In this document: piece by piece, positions 35,436 through 43,900 of the stretch
Layout of the letters: every line of letters begins with the position of its first letter
Position numbering within the stretch: the stretch's first letter is position 1
Assembly (NCBI GenBank): GCA_963555705.1
Contig: OY743190.1
Coordinates: 10,391,501-10,455,500, forward strand
DNA length: 64,000 bases
Source: Ligustrum vulgare
Lineage: Eukaryota > Streptophyta > Magnoliopsida > Lamiales > Oleaceae
Reading direction: 5' to 3'
Made by a program: the position numbers and the translations under genes
The notes under the pieces: model-generated
The model's database searches: none
Told to the model about the DNA's origin: nothing
The model's input: the letters and a program-made list of their open reading frames with translations, nothing else

Positions 35436-35807
35436 ATAGGCCTTGTTTGTTTTTCTTTAAACTTTTTTTCTTTTTTTCTACGGTACTCAATCTCAACCAT
35501 CCATTAAAAGTCAAATCCACAATATTTTACTTTTCAAACAAATCTGAATCACCCATTCTCTAAAAAATCACTATTCATTTGTAAATACTCTTTTTAAACA
35601 ATACCAAACACACACATAATAATATCTTGATTGGTAATGTTAATTTTTTTTTTTTTTTTTTTTGTGGGTTTTTTTTTTTTTTTTTTGATAGATGTGTAGT
35701 TTTAAAATTTTGAAAAATCAAAAACTGTGGGTTTGACTAAAAATGGATGGTTGAAATTGAATTTGTAAAGTTGAGGTAAAAAAATATCACTACCAAACAG
35801 GCTCTAA
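35436..35807. mobile_element. MITE-like inverted repeat
   Basis: GGCCTTGTTTGTTTTT at the left end opposes CTACCAAACAGGCTC at the right. Interior AACCATCCATTAAAAGTCAAA opposes the complement of TTTGACTAAAAATGGATGGTT, a strong internal hairpin. Two T-runs lie at about 35644-35687. Target duplication unclear. Confidence 0.55.
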
Positions 35808-36005
35808 ATATATACAATAGTATTAAGAAAATGTATTCTTGGTTCAGAGTAAAATGTGTAAAGGCAAACTTGTCAAGGGAAAGATTCTCCTTTATTCACT
35901 ACCAAACGGGCTCTAAATATATGCAATAGTATTAAGAAAGGGTATTCTTGGTTTAGAGTAAATTGTGTGAGGACAAACTTGTCAAGGGAAAGATTCTCTC
36001 ATATC
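35795..36005. repeat. Two tandem ~105-bp units at the Helitron 5' end
   Basis: ACCAAACAGGCTCTAAATAT and ACCAAACGGGCTCTAAATAT each start a block that runs on through ATTCTTGGTT and GACAAACTTGTCAAGGGAAA-like sequence. The second copy is partially diverged. Confidence 0.7.
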
Positions 36006-36027
36006 CACATTTTTAAAGTAGTAGTGA

Positions 36028-36455
36028 TAAAGGTGAGAATTCCCTCTAAACTTGTTCTTATTTGAACTTTTCGAACTTATCAAAGATTAATATTTTATGT
36101 GGCGTTCAACCCGAACTTATCAAAGGCAAGAAAACATTTGTAAAGTTCCCATTATGGTACTTGTTTTTGCATATCAACGCGATCTAAGGTTTAATATACT
36201 TTAGTTTTTGTGTCGTGAGGTTGAGGTTGTAGTGTTCATATAAACCAATTCGAATTTGAAACTTTCCAGACGTTCTTCAATTTAGTTTCGTGAGTTACGT
36301 CGTGTTTCCAAACGAAATCACATCAAACCCACCATTAAAGAAAAAAATTGAACAATTTGAATAACACATTGTACATCTAACAAAACTTCGCATATGCTTG
36401 GTAAAATTATTATAAATAAATTTAGTTGTTGTTTGAACCCCATTATAATTTAACA
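36028..36455 (+). other. Diverged paralog of 17523-17965 (right part)
   Basis: It continues the alignment broken by the Helitron: TTATTTGAACTTTTCGAACTT, then GACGTTCTTCAATTTA, then AAATCACATCAAACC and CCCCATTATAATTTA. Divergence is far greater than between the two near-identical blocks at 10.8 and 56.3 kb. Confidence 0.75.
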
Positions 36456-38112
36456 TATTTTTCTTTCTCTTAGTTTTTAACTATAGAATTTCAAAAAATC
36501 ACAATTTCAAAACTCATTTTATCTATAAATAAATCTAATTATAATGAAATTTATGTAAGAACTTATAAAAAAGAGTAATTTTATTGTCACTACACTACTT
36601 ATTTTCTACACCACATTCTAAATACACAACAAATAAAATATTTTTAAAAAAAATACACTACCACAAAATTTACGTATATATCCCTAATATAATTAAAACA
36701 ACAACCAAAAACTGATATGTACACCACCGACATTTCCCCTTCTCTGTCTCTCCCTATCGATTGTTTAACTTCATTCATCCTTCTCTCTCTTTTCCGATGA
36801 TAATATAAATCAAGAAATGGCATATACTTTCCCTCCTTCGGAACTGATTTTGTTGTTTGAATCTTGAGTATGAATCCAATTAATTTCCGGATTTTGCTAT
36901 TTTTGTAATGGTTTTGCTTGTATTCGTTTTGATTTGCCTAACGACAGAGTGGTGATTACACAAGGGTGATCGGCAGCTGCAGCAATGGTAATTACATGCA
37001 CATGGTGTTCAGCGACTGGAGCAAATTCCTACTTTTTCATTCCTTTGACAAACATAAAGGGTAATTATATGCACATGATGACTGGGGGCTACAGCAAATC
37101 CCTACTTTTCAATCCTTCAATTTAATTCAAACACAATGGCAATTTTACATGCGTGGCTGGGCAAATTTGAAGATTCATAATTACAAATTGTTAATAATTA
37201 ACGGAATAGTGACGGCTGCAACATACAATTGCAAAAACTTTAAACGTTAGGGACGACAATATGACAGGGATTTCCCGAATCCGACGAGGATCCGTCCCGA
37301 ATGGGGCGAGGAATCCCAACAATGACGAGGACGGGAGTAATGGGGATTACTATCAAATCACCATTCCAACCCCTATCAAATCTCCATCCCCGCCCCAGAC
37401 CCACACCCACCCAGAAACCATCCCCAATTAATAAGTTCAATTAAAAAAAAATTCAAACAAAATAAAAGTGTCATGAATCACCCAACGCCCAAATATATAA
37501 TTTCAAAACCAAGCCCTATATTTCAACTCGATATTACTCTTCATCTCTCACAAGTCTCATATTATTCTCCCCAAACATACTTCTTAACATAAATAAACTT
37601 GTACTATTCTATGATAATTATTATGAACTTCTTTTATTAATGTTAATCATTTCTTAGAGCTATTAAAAGAGAATTTTGTAAAATAATCATACTTTAAGAA
37701 AAAGAACTAGTTGCACACCCGTGTGTTGTATGGAAAGAGATGTTAGAGATATTATATTATTTTAAAACAACATATAATAAAAAAAATAGAAAAAAATATT
37801 ATTAACACTATGACCATTAAAATTAGTTTTTCTGAATTCAACTTAATACAAATTTTGAATAACTTCTTTAAATACGACATTTATAGTTAAATTGATTGGC
37901 TTGCCTTTCTTATCTCAATAAGTATCTTCAGGCCAGAATGACTTTTAACTATAGAATTGTAACTTTAATATTGCAACATATATTTGTTCATGACTAAACA
38001 CTGATCTTTTAAAGAAAAAATTGAGTGTGATTGTGATTGTCCTTAACTCCAATATATAGTCATGGCGTAGGAGGCTATCAATGGGAACTCATGTCTTTTT
38101 TAAAATTTTAAT
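36456..38112. other. Unassigned region with transposon-end fragments
   Basis: No supported gene. A TC-rich leader-like stretch (36720-36800) precedes short repeats of CAAATCCCTACTTTT. GC-rich 37245-37430 (GGGATTTCCCGAATCC) resembles one end of an hAT-like element whose partner end is not visible. At 37707-37710 a CTAG followed by CACCCGTGTG looks like another degenerate Helitron 3' end (minus strand). The Ty3 element begins at 38113. Confidence 0.4.
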
Positions 38113-39463
38113 GGAACACATATAATCCGTAATTTGTGAGCTTTTGAGCCTATGAGCTACTTTTACTCTTTATATTAAGCTCTATTTTTTGATGTGTGCC
38201 TGCATGGTTGGGTTATGCTTGGATGTGCTTTCTTGTGCATACCGTTGTAGCTTCTTGATTCAAGTGCAAATTATAGAAAAGGCAATAGGTTAAACCAAAT
38301 TTGACTTGCTAAAAGAGCCTACCTTGCTACATGAACCATTAGAAGCCCGTTTGAGCCTTAGCCTTTCTTTGAATTTTTATGCCACGTTACAAGCCACGAA
38401 TACCCTTTCTTTCGCATTATCTCTGTTTTGATTTGAACCCATAGAGAAGGGATTCGCGAGCTTTTGTTGATTGAGGATTGTGCTATGGTCTAAGTCTAAG
38501 AAATTGAAATGGTTATCTTGTGTTGAGCATTGGTTGTGAAATGGACTAAATTCAGGGGATTGAAATTCCATCTTGTGATTGAGAAAAAGTTGCAGTCTGT
38601 ACTCGAAAAAAAATTTGAAAGAGAAAAAGCAATGACAAGGAAATTAGTCATGAAAATTAGTAGTTGAGGATGTCAAACACTCAACTTTTGAAAAAAAAAA
38701 AAAAAAAAAAAAAAAGAAGAGAAGAGATTCAAGTGTGAACAAAGTTGGGTAGCGGGAAACAATGAAGATCATATTAAGGGAGAAGGAAGTAATGCTATTT
38801 TGAATTGACTTAGTTTGCGAAATTCCTTCTCGACTCAGCCTAAATATACCATTTTATCCTACCTGACCTGAAGCCCCGTTACAACCAAATAAAGACCTTT
38901 ACTTTGCACTTGTGTTATTGTTGGCTCCGGTTATGACAGTTAGGCAATCTGTGGTACTGACTTTTCCATGCAGAGAGCTGAGCGAAAATTCTAACCCTTA
39001 TACACTTTGTGCGAAGAGAGAAATATCTTGTGAGGGTGTTAACTCCCATTACATTTACTTATGAGTGGTTTGAATTGCTTGGTCTAGGGTTGGTGCTATG
39101 AATGTGGTCGGGGGTACTGTGTTGACTGAATTCACATCATGAACAACTCGGTTTACACGAATAATTTCTTCCGGAATTGGGCGAAACTATTATCTTTGTA
39201 GTCACTCATAAATGATTGGGAGGTGAGTGAACACGAGAGGTGCAAGGAAATAAACCATATCGAGCCATGATTGGGATGGGAAATAAAGGGCGTTGCATCT
39301 CTAGCACACACGAACACAATCCGATCATGCAATGGAACATTTTTGTTAAAGAAAAGTGGGTTGCAACCTAAAGTCTCTAAATTGTAATCTATTGTTTGAA
39401 CCCCATTCTTTTCTTTGCAATTCTTTGTTCGAGGACGAACAACGGTTCAAGTGTGGGGGGATT
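38113..39463 (+). mobile_element. Truncated 3' internal region of a second copy of the gag-protease Ty3 element
   Basis: Nearly identical to 44310-45654, the region before the 3' LTR of the neighbouring complete element; differences are a few substitutions and A-run lengths. It runs into the LTR at 39464 through a polypurine tract, so that LTR serves as 3' LTR of this truncated copy and 5' LTR of the complete one. The left edge at 38113 is abrupt, with no LTR. No gene; the short reverse-strand frame at 38377-38571 recurs in the other copy only because the DNA does. Confidence 0.85.
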
Positions 39464-39652
39464 TGATAAGTGTGATATTTACGTTTATTTTATGCACTTA
39501 TATCCTTGAATAAGTCATAATGGGATTCTATCTAAGTATTATTAATGCATGTTGTGTTTCATGTTGAATAGGATCCTAAAAGAGGAGAAAAGAAGGAAAA
39601 AGGACCAAAATGCGCTTAAAACTGAAGTTTGGGGACTTAGGCGCAAATAAAG

Positions 39653-39886
39653 TTACGGTCGTAAGAAAACCATGTCACGGCCGTGAAAGAATGTTGAATC
39701 AAAAAGAAAATAAGCAGAAACATAGTTACGGTCGTAAAAGAAATGTTACGGCCGTAACCTTCAAAAGAAGAAAAATGTTCAGAAACCGTGTTACGGCCGT
39801 AAATCAGAAAGTCACGGCCGTAACGTCAACTTTGGAAAATATGCAGAAGCCGTGTTACGGCCGTAAATCAGAAATCACGGCCGTAA
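39653..39886. repeat. Palindrome array TTACGGCCGTAA, 8 sites in 4 pairs
   Basis: Sites start at 39653, 39675, 39726, 39746, 39791, 39812, 39855 and 39875. Within pairs, starts are 20-22 bases apart; between pairs 43-51. The consensus is the perfect 12-bp palindrome TTACGGCCGTAA, with variants TTACGGTCGTAA and TCACGGCCGTGA/TCACGGCCGTAA. The array ends about 85 bases upstream of the LTR TATA box, in U3, the promoter-proximal part. Pair spacing equals about two helical turns, which would suit a protein bound cooperatively on one DNA face. No binding factor is known to me. Confidence 0.9.
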
Positions 39887-39971
39887 CTATTCCAGTCAAA
39901 ATTTCCATATTTTAATTCTTTCCATAAATTTGGGATTTCTTGCTCCCAAAGTTAGGGCACGAAATTGAAGC

Positions 39972-39980
39972 TATAAAAAG
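39972..39980 (+). promoter_or_regulatory. LTR TATA box
   Basis: TATAAAAAG within GCTATAAAAAGGG. Its counterpart is at 46163-46171 in the 3' LTR. Transcription would be expected to start about 30 bases downstream, making 39464 to ~40005 U3. Confidence 0.65.
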
Positions 39981-40945
39981 GGAGTTTCATTACAAGAAAA
40001 AGAGACTTTTATTATTGTGAAAGAGGAAAAATATTGAGGAAAATTGAGGGCAAAATATAGAGCATTCTTGGGAGATTTTCAAGCGCAAGAACACAACAAC
40101 AATGGAATTCATGAAGCAATTTGAAGAATCTACCACAATCATGCTAGGCTAAATTCCATATCTTGTTCAAAGGGGAAGTTGTGTCAATTTAATTATGTTA
40201 TTTTCTTTTCCTACAAATTAGTAGCGTGAATTTATTCCTTTATTTCAATTGTTGGATTATTATGTTTTGAATGTTCAATTGAGTTTATTTGATTAATAGT
40301 TTAATTTGGCCAATTGGATTATTGATCTTTGGATTCATGAATATGCTATGTTTAGATTCTTGATCCGTAATTGTCATTGAATCTTTACTTTAGTAGCAAA
40401 TAAATCTCGTGCAGGTTTAGTAATAATTCAACTTGAATTGATTAATTCGAGCTTGTGTAATTAACGATCCAATTCAATCTATTCTTCTAAATTTTCATAC
40501 TAGTCGTGCATTAAATCCTAAGAGCTTGTTTAGGATTGTCCATGGCTAGAATTGGTTCAAAGAGCTTGTTTTGAATCAATACACATAAGGAAGAATTTAG
40601 ATAATCAGAGCTTGTTGATTATTTATGATTGATAATTGAATTAGGGATAGAAACACGTTACAATGAAAGGTGTAACATTAATTGAGGGCACAACCGAACC
40701 CGAGAACAAGATTTCCTCTCATATTATTTCTTTAGTCATATTTAATTGTTTATTTTTATGCATAGTTTTCATTCAAGCAATTCAAACAACAAACCCCCCA
40801 TTCCATTCTAATTGATCGAACAACTAAAATTAGTTTCCGTTCCTCGTGGGATCGACCATTACTCTCGCTACTACATTATTAATTAATATTTAGCAAGTAA
40901 GGAATTATTTATTATTTTGGTGCATTGCGACACGCATCAAATTTT

Positions 40946-40963
40946 TGGCGCCGTTGCCGGGGA
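40946..40963 (+). promoter_or_regulatory. Primer-binding site complementary to tRNA-Asp
   Basis: TGGCGCCGTTGCCGGGGA, six bases (AATTTT) after the LTR end. It matches the complement of the plant tRNA-Asp(GTC) 3' end, CCGGCAACGGCGCCA. This primer choice is typical of Athila/Tat elements. Confidence 0.9.
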
Positions 40964-41094
40964 ACGGTTAACCAATTTAGTGTTTAATCAATTAGAATTT
41001 TATTTTCTGCATTTTTATTTATTTATTTTTATTTTCGGTTTAATTAAAAAAAATTGAAATCCCGAAAACTTTATTTATTTATTCATTTATTTGT

Positions 41095-42387
41095 ATGCAT
41101 AAAACTCGATCCACTAATCCTGAATATTTTTTATTTGATCCAGAAATCGAGCGAACTTTTCGACAGCGAAGAAGGGAAGCACTAGAACAAATGGCAGCTC
41201 ATAACCTCAACAACAGGACACTTAAACAATTGGCCACTCCAGATGTCGCTCAACAGCCGCTCTGTATCACTTTTCCGACAGTGGAGGAGGGAAAAACTTT
41301 TGAACTCAATTCTGGACTCATTCACTTGTTGCCAACTTTTCGAGAACATGCTGGTGAAGACCCTTACAGGCATCTCAAGAAATTCCACGTGGTTTGTGAC
41401 AGTATGAGACCCACTGGTATTACCGAGGAACAAATTAAAATGAGGGCATTTCCATTCTCGTTAAAGGATGCCGCTACTGATTGGCTATACTGTTTACCAC
41501 CCGGATCAGTCACCACCTGGAATGACATGAAGAGGCTATTTTTGGAAAAATATTTTCCTGCATCTCGGGCTGGAACAATCCGGAAGGAAATTTGCGGGGT
41601 TCGTCAAAACAATGGTGAATCGATGTATGAATATTGGGAGCGCTTCAAGAAGCTCATCTCGAGCTGCCCCCATCATCAAATCAGCGAACAACTACTGGTG
41701 CAATATTTCTACGAAGGACTACTACCAATGGACAGAAGTATGATAGATGCCGCAAGTGGAGGTGCCTTAATGGACAAAACACCGGAACAGGCTCGGGCTT
41801 TGATTTCCAACATGGCTGAAAACACTCAGCAATTTAACCCAACCCGAGACATGCAAGTTCGCCGCGTGAACGAGGTAAGTAGTTCCAATATAGAAAGTCA
41901 ACTGTTTGAACTAACAAATCTCGTTAAACAACTTGCTGTAGGAAGTGCACAACAAGTCAAAGCATGCGGGATATGTGCTAACTTCGGACATGCAACGGAT
42001 ACATGTCCGGTGTTGCAAGAGGAGAATGGTGAACAGGTAAAGGCTGCAGAAGGGTTTCCATTTCAAAAACAACAATACAATCCGTACTCAAACACTTACA
42101 ATCCTGGCTGGAGGGACCACCCGAACTTGAGCTATGGGAATAACAAACCTCCGGGTTTCGTCTCCAACAAGCCTCAAGGGAATTTTCAACAACAAGGAAA
42201 TTTCCATCCACAGGGACAATATCAGCAAAAGCCACAATCATCAGGTATGTCTCTCGAAAAAATGATGAAAACTTTGGCCACTAACACTCTACAATTTCAA
42301 CAGGATACAAAATCCAGCATTCAAAACCTGGAAAATCAAATGAGTCAAATGGCCACAGCTATCAACAGACTGGAAGCACAAACATGA
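41095..42387 (+). CDS. gag: Gag polyprotein (Retrotrans_gag with CCHC knuckle)
   Basis: 430 codons from the ATG at 41095, the first ATG after the PBS. Residues ~85-210 form the plant Retrotrans_gag domain (DWLYCLPPGSVTTWNDMKRLF, then EYWERFKKLISSCP). Residues 291-304 are a CX2CX4HX4C zinc knuckle (C291, C294, H299, C304) for RNA binding. A Gln/Asn/Pro-rich stretch and a short coiled-coil-like helix (LEKMMKTLA to INRLEAQT) follow. Gag assembles the virus-like particle and packages element RNA. The frame ends at TGA 42385-42387, and the same frame continues open into protease. The stop may be a single CGA/GGA to TGA mutation or a readthrough stop; I cannot tell. The frame is otherwise undamaged. 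Confidence 0.88.
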   Translation: MHKTRSTNPEYFLFDPEIERTFRQRRREALEQMAAHNLNNRTLKQLATPDVAQQPLCITFPTVEEGKTFELNSGLIHLLPTFREHAGEDPYRHLKKFHVVCDSMRPTGITEEQIKMRAFPFSLKDAATDWLYCLPPGSVTTWNDMKRLFLEKYFPASRAGTIRKEICGVRQNNGESMYEYWERFKKLISSCPHHQISEQLLVQYFYEGLLPMDRSMIDAASGGALMDKTPEQARALISNMAENTQQFNPTRDMQVRRVNEVSSSNIESQLFELTNLVKQLAVGSAQQVKACGICANFGHATDTCPVLQEENGEQVKAAEGFPFQKQQYNPYSNTYNPGWRDHPNLSYGNNKPPGFVSNKPQGNFQQQGNFHPQGQYQQKPQSSGMSLEKMMKTLATNTLQFQQDTKSSIQNLENQMSQMATAINRLEAQT

Positions 42388-43464
42388 GGAAAGTTGCCAT
42401 CTCAACCCGAGGTGAATCCGAAGAATGTAAGTGCAATTACTCTTCGAAGTGGAAAAGAAATTGAGGCGCCACAATCAAAGCCAACCGCGAGTGAAGAGGA
42501 GGAGGTTGAAGAAAAAGAAGTCGAAAAGAAAAACAGCATTCCACAAAACTCTCAGGTAAAAACCGAACCTATTGTGAATGCGAAACTAACTCCACCGCCT
42601 TTTCCGAGCAGGTTAGCGAAGGCGACTAAGGAAAGCAAGGAGAAGGAAATTCTGGAAATGTTCAGGAAAGTGGAAATCAACATTCCACTATTGGATGCAA
42701 TCAAGCAAGTGCCCCGATACGCGAAGTTCTTAAAGGAGCTGTGCACCAACAAACGGAAGTTGATGGGAAATGAGATGGTGAGAATGGGTGAGTCTGTATC
42801 TGCACTTCTTCAAAGAAAATTACCTCCCAAGTGCAAGGATCCAGGTATGTTTACCATACCTTGTCAAATAGGTAATAAGAAAATAAATCGTGCTTTAATT
42901 GACTTAGGTGCATCTATCAATGTAATGCCTAGGTCCACCTATGCTTCATTAAAACTTGCCAAATTGACTGAAACTAATGTCATAATTCAACTAGCCGATC
43001 GTTCTAATGCTTATCCTGACGGGGTAGTTGAAGACATTCTAGTGCAAGTAGGCGATTTAGTGTTTCCAGCAGATTTTTACGTGTTGGACATGAATGATGA
43101 TCACTCTCCAAACCCCACTCCTATTTTGTTAGGCAGACCATTCCTAAAAACATCGAAAACTAAGATAGATGTTAGTGATGGTATACTTACCATGGAGTTT
43201 GATAATGAAATTGTTAAGTTCAACATTTATGACTCCATGAAACACATTAATGATGCTAACAAATTTCATTCTACTGTTGTGAGTTATTCTCCATTTCAGG
43301 AAACTGTTGCTGAGCTTAATGATTGTCCAAAGCCATCACGACCAGGTAAAAACTTTTGTACCGCCCTACCAGTAGCTGATGAGAAGTTTCCCCCTACTTT
43401 GCAGGCATTAACGAAGAGCATGAAGAGGAAATTGAGCTTTGGTAATCCACCTAATCCCGGTTGA
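42388..43464 (+). CDS. Aspartic protease domain (in frame with gag after one TGA)
   Basis: The frame is open from the codon after the gag TGA to a TGA at 43462-43464. An acidic/Lys-rich linker (~residues 25-60) leads to FRKVEINIPLLDAIKQVP, a conserved gag-pro junction block. The retropepsin-like domain has ALIDLGASINVMP (catalytic Asp near residue 170 counted from the LPSQPE start), IIQLADRS and ILLGRPFL. It would cleave the Gag polyprotein. There is no methionine near the beginning, so it is probably made as a gag fusion by readthrough, or this copy's TGA is a mutation. The frame ends cleanly, and no RT follows. Confidence 0.85.
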   Translation, partial: GKLPSQPEVNPKNVSAITLRSGKEIEAPQSKPTASEEEEVEEKEVEKKNSIPQNSQVKTEPIVNAKLTPPPFPSRLAKATKESKEKEILEMFRKVEINIPLLDAIKQVPRYAKFLKELCTNKRKLMGNEMVRMGESVSALLQRKLPPKCKDPGMFTIPCQIGNKKINRALIDLGASINVMPRSTYASLKLAKLTETNVIIQLADRSNAYPDGVVEDILVQVGDLVFPADFYVLDMNDDHSPNPTPILLGRPFLKTSKTKIDVSDGILTMEFDNEIVKFNIYDSMKHINDANKFHSTVVSYSPFQETVAELNDCPKPSRPGKNFCTALPVADEKFPPTLQALTKSMKRKLSFGNPPNPG

Positions 43465-43479
43465 AGGGGGAAACAACCT

Positions 43480-43528
43480 GTCGAGCCAACGACAGTAAAC
43501 AAAGGCGCTGCTCGGGAGGCAACCCGAG
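43480..43528 (+). promoter_or_regulatory. Two short stem-loops after the gag-protease stop
   Basis: GTCG-AGCCAA-CGAC (43480-43493) and CTCGGG-AGGCAA-CCCGAG (43511-43528) are perfect stems of 4 and 6 bp. Their hexanucleotide loops differ at only one base (AGCCAA/AGGCAA). They begin 16 bases after the stop codon. From memory, similar GTCGAGC..ACGAC and GGGAGGCAACCC strings occur downstream of pol in related plant elements. An RNA role (packaging, stability, translation) is inference. Confidence 0.6.
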
Positions 43529-43640
43529 AGTGGAGTTTCTTTACCTCCTCAACTTTTTATTTTTTTATTTTCGTGTTTTCATTTTTTGGTTAATTTTAGT
43601 TTAATTAGTCATTTAAAAAAAAAAAACCTCAGAGGCAACC

Positions 43641-43804
43641 TTACGGCCGTATGACACACCTTACGGCCGTAATTCAGTTTTTAAACTTTTATTCAGAAAC
43701 CACCTTACGGCCGTAAGACACATCTTTACGGCCGTAATTAACTTCTTCCCCCAAAATTTTCAGAGGCCTGATTACGGCCGTAAGACACATATTTACGGCC
43801 GTAA
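43641..43804. repeat. Internal palindrome array, 6 sites in 3 pairs
   Basis: TTACGGCCGTAA sites start at 43641, 43661, 43705, 43726, 43772 and 43793. The first has TATG after CGG-CCG; the other five are perfect. Within pairs starts are 20-21 bases apart, with GACACA(Y) between the members. The pairs repeat every 64-67 bases, so the array is three tandem ~65-bp units. It is separate from the LTR arrays but built on the same palindrome and pair spacing. Confidence 0.92.
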
Positions 43805-43888
43805 ATCCAGAAATTTCAAACTTAAAAATTTCTTTTCCCCCTTCTACTGTTTAGCTTTATTTTTCAATGAGGACATTGTTTTGTCTAA

Positions 43889-43900
43889 GTGTGGGGGGGA
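43889..43900 (+). promoter_or_regulatory. Internal polypurine-tract-like motif
   Basis: GTGTGGGGGGGA, preceded by GAGGACATTGTTTTGTCTAA. The terminal polypurine tract of the same element is preceded by the similar GAGGACGAACAACGGTTCAA, and the Athila-like element has the internal motif at 4128-4161. Confidence 0.5.

Larger units (their letters stand above)
33822..36027 (-). mobile_element. Helitron with empty-site support
   Basis: The paralog at 17510-17535 reads ACTCTATAAAGATG without interruption. Here 2206 bases separate ACTCTA (ending 33821) and TAAAGG (from 36028), an insertion exactly between A and T with no duplication. On the minus strand the insert begins TCACTACTAC (TC start) and ends with a CGTGCAATGCACG hairpin and CTAT, close to the canonical CTRR. 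It holds an AAT microsatellite, an apparent captured exon and a MITE. No Rep/helicase frame, so non-autonomous. Confidence 0.8.
39464..40939 (+). repeat. 5' (shared) LTR of the gag-protease Ty3 element
   Basis: It starts TGATAAGTGTGATATT and ends CGACACGCATCA, giving TGAT/ATCA inverted ends. A polypurine tract lies on the left and a PBS on the right. It contains an eight-copy palindrome array (39653-39886) and a TATA box (39972). The 101-codon frame at 39610-39915 lies upstream of the TATA box and mostly translates the palindromes, so it is not called as a gene. Confidence 0.93.

Noticed and set aside
37240..37440. Gly-rich minus-strand frame
   Set aside because: The GGGGATTTCCCG-type sequence looks like a DNA-transposon end; no family match.
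39653..39886. CRISPR-like array of short repeats with spacers
   Set aside because: Plant nuclear LTR context, 12-bp palindromes, irregular 9-39 bp gaps and no cas genes.
41634..41819. Extra frames overlapping gag and protease on either strand
   Set aside because: Shadows of the coding frames without independent motifs.
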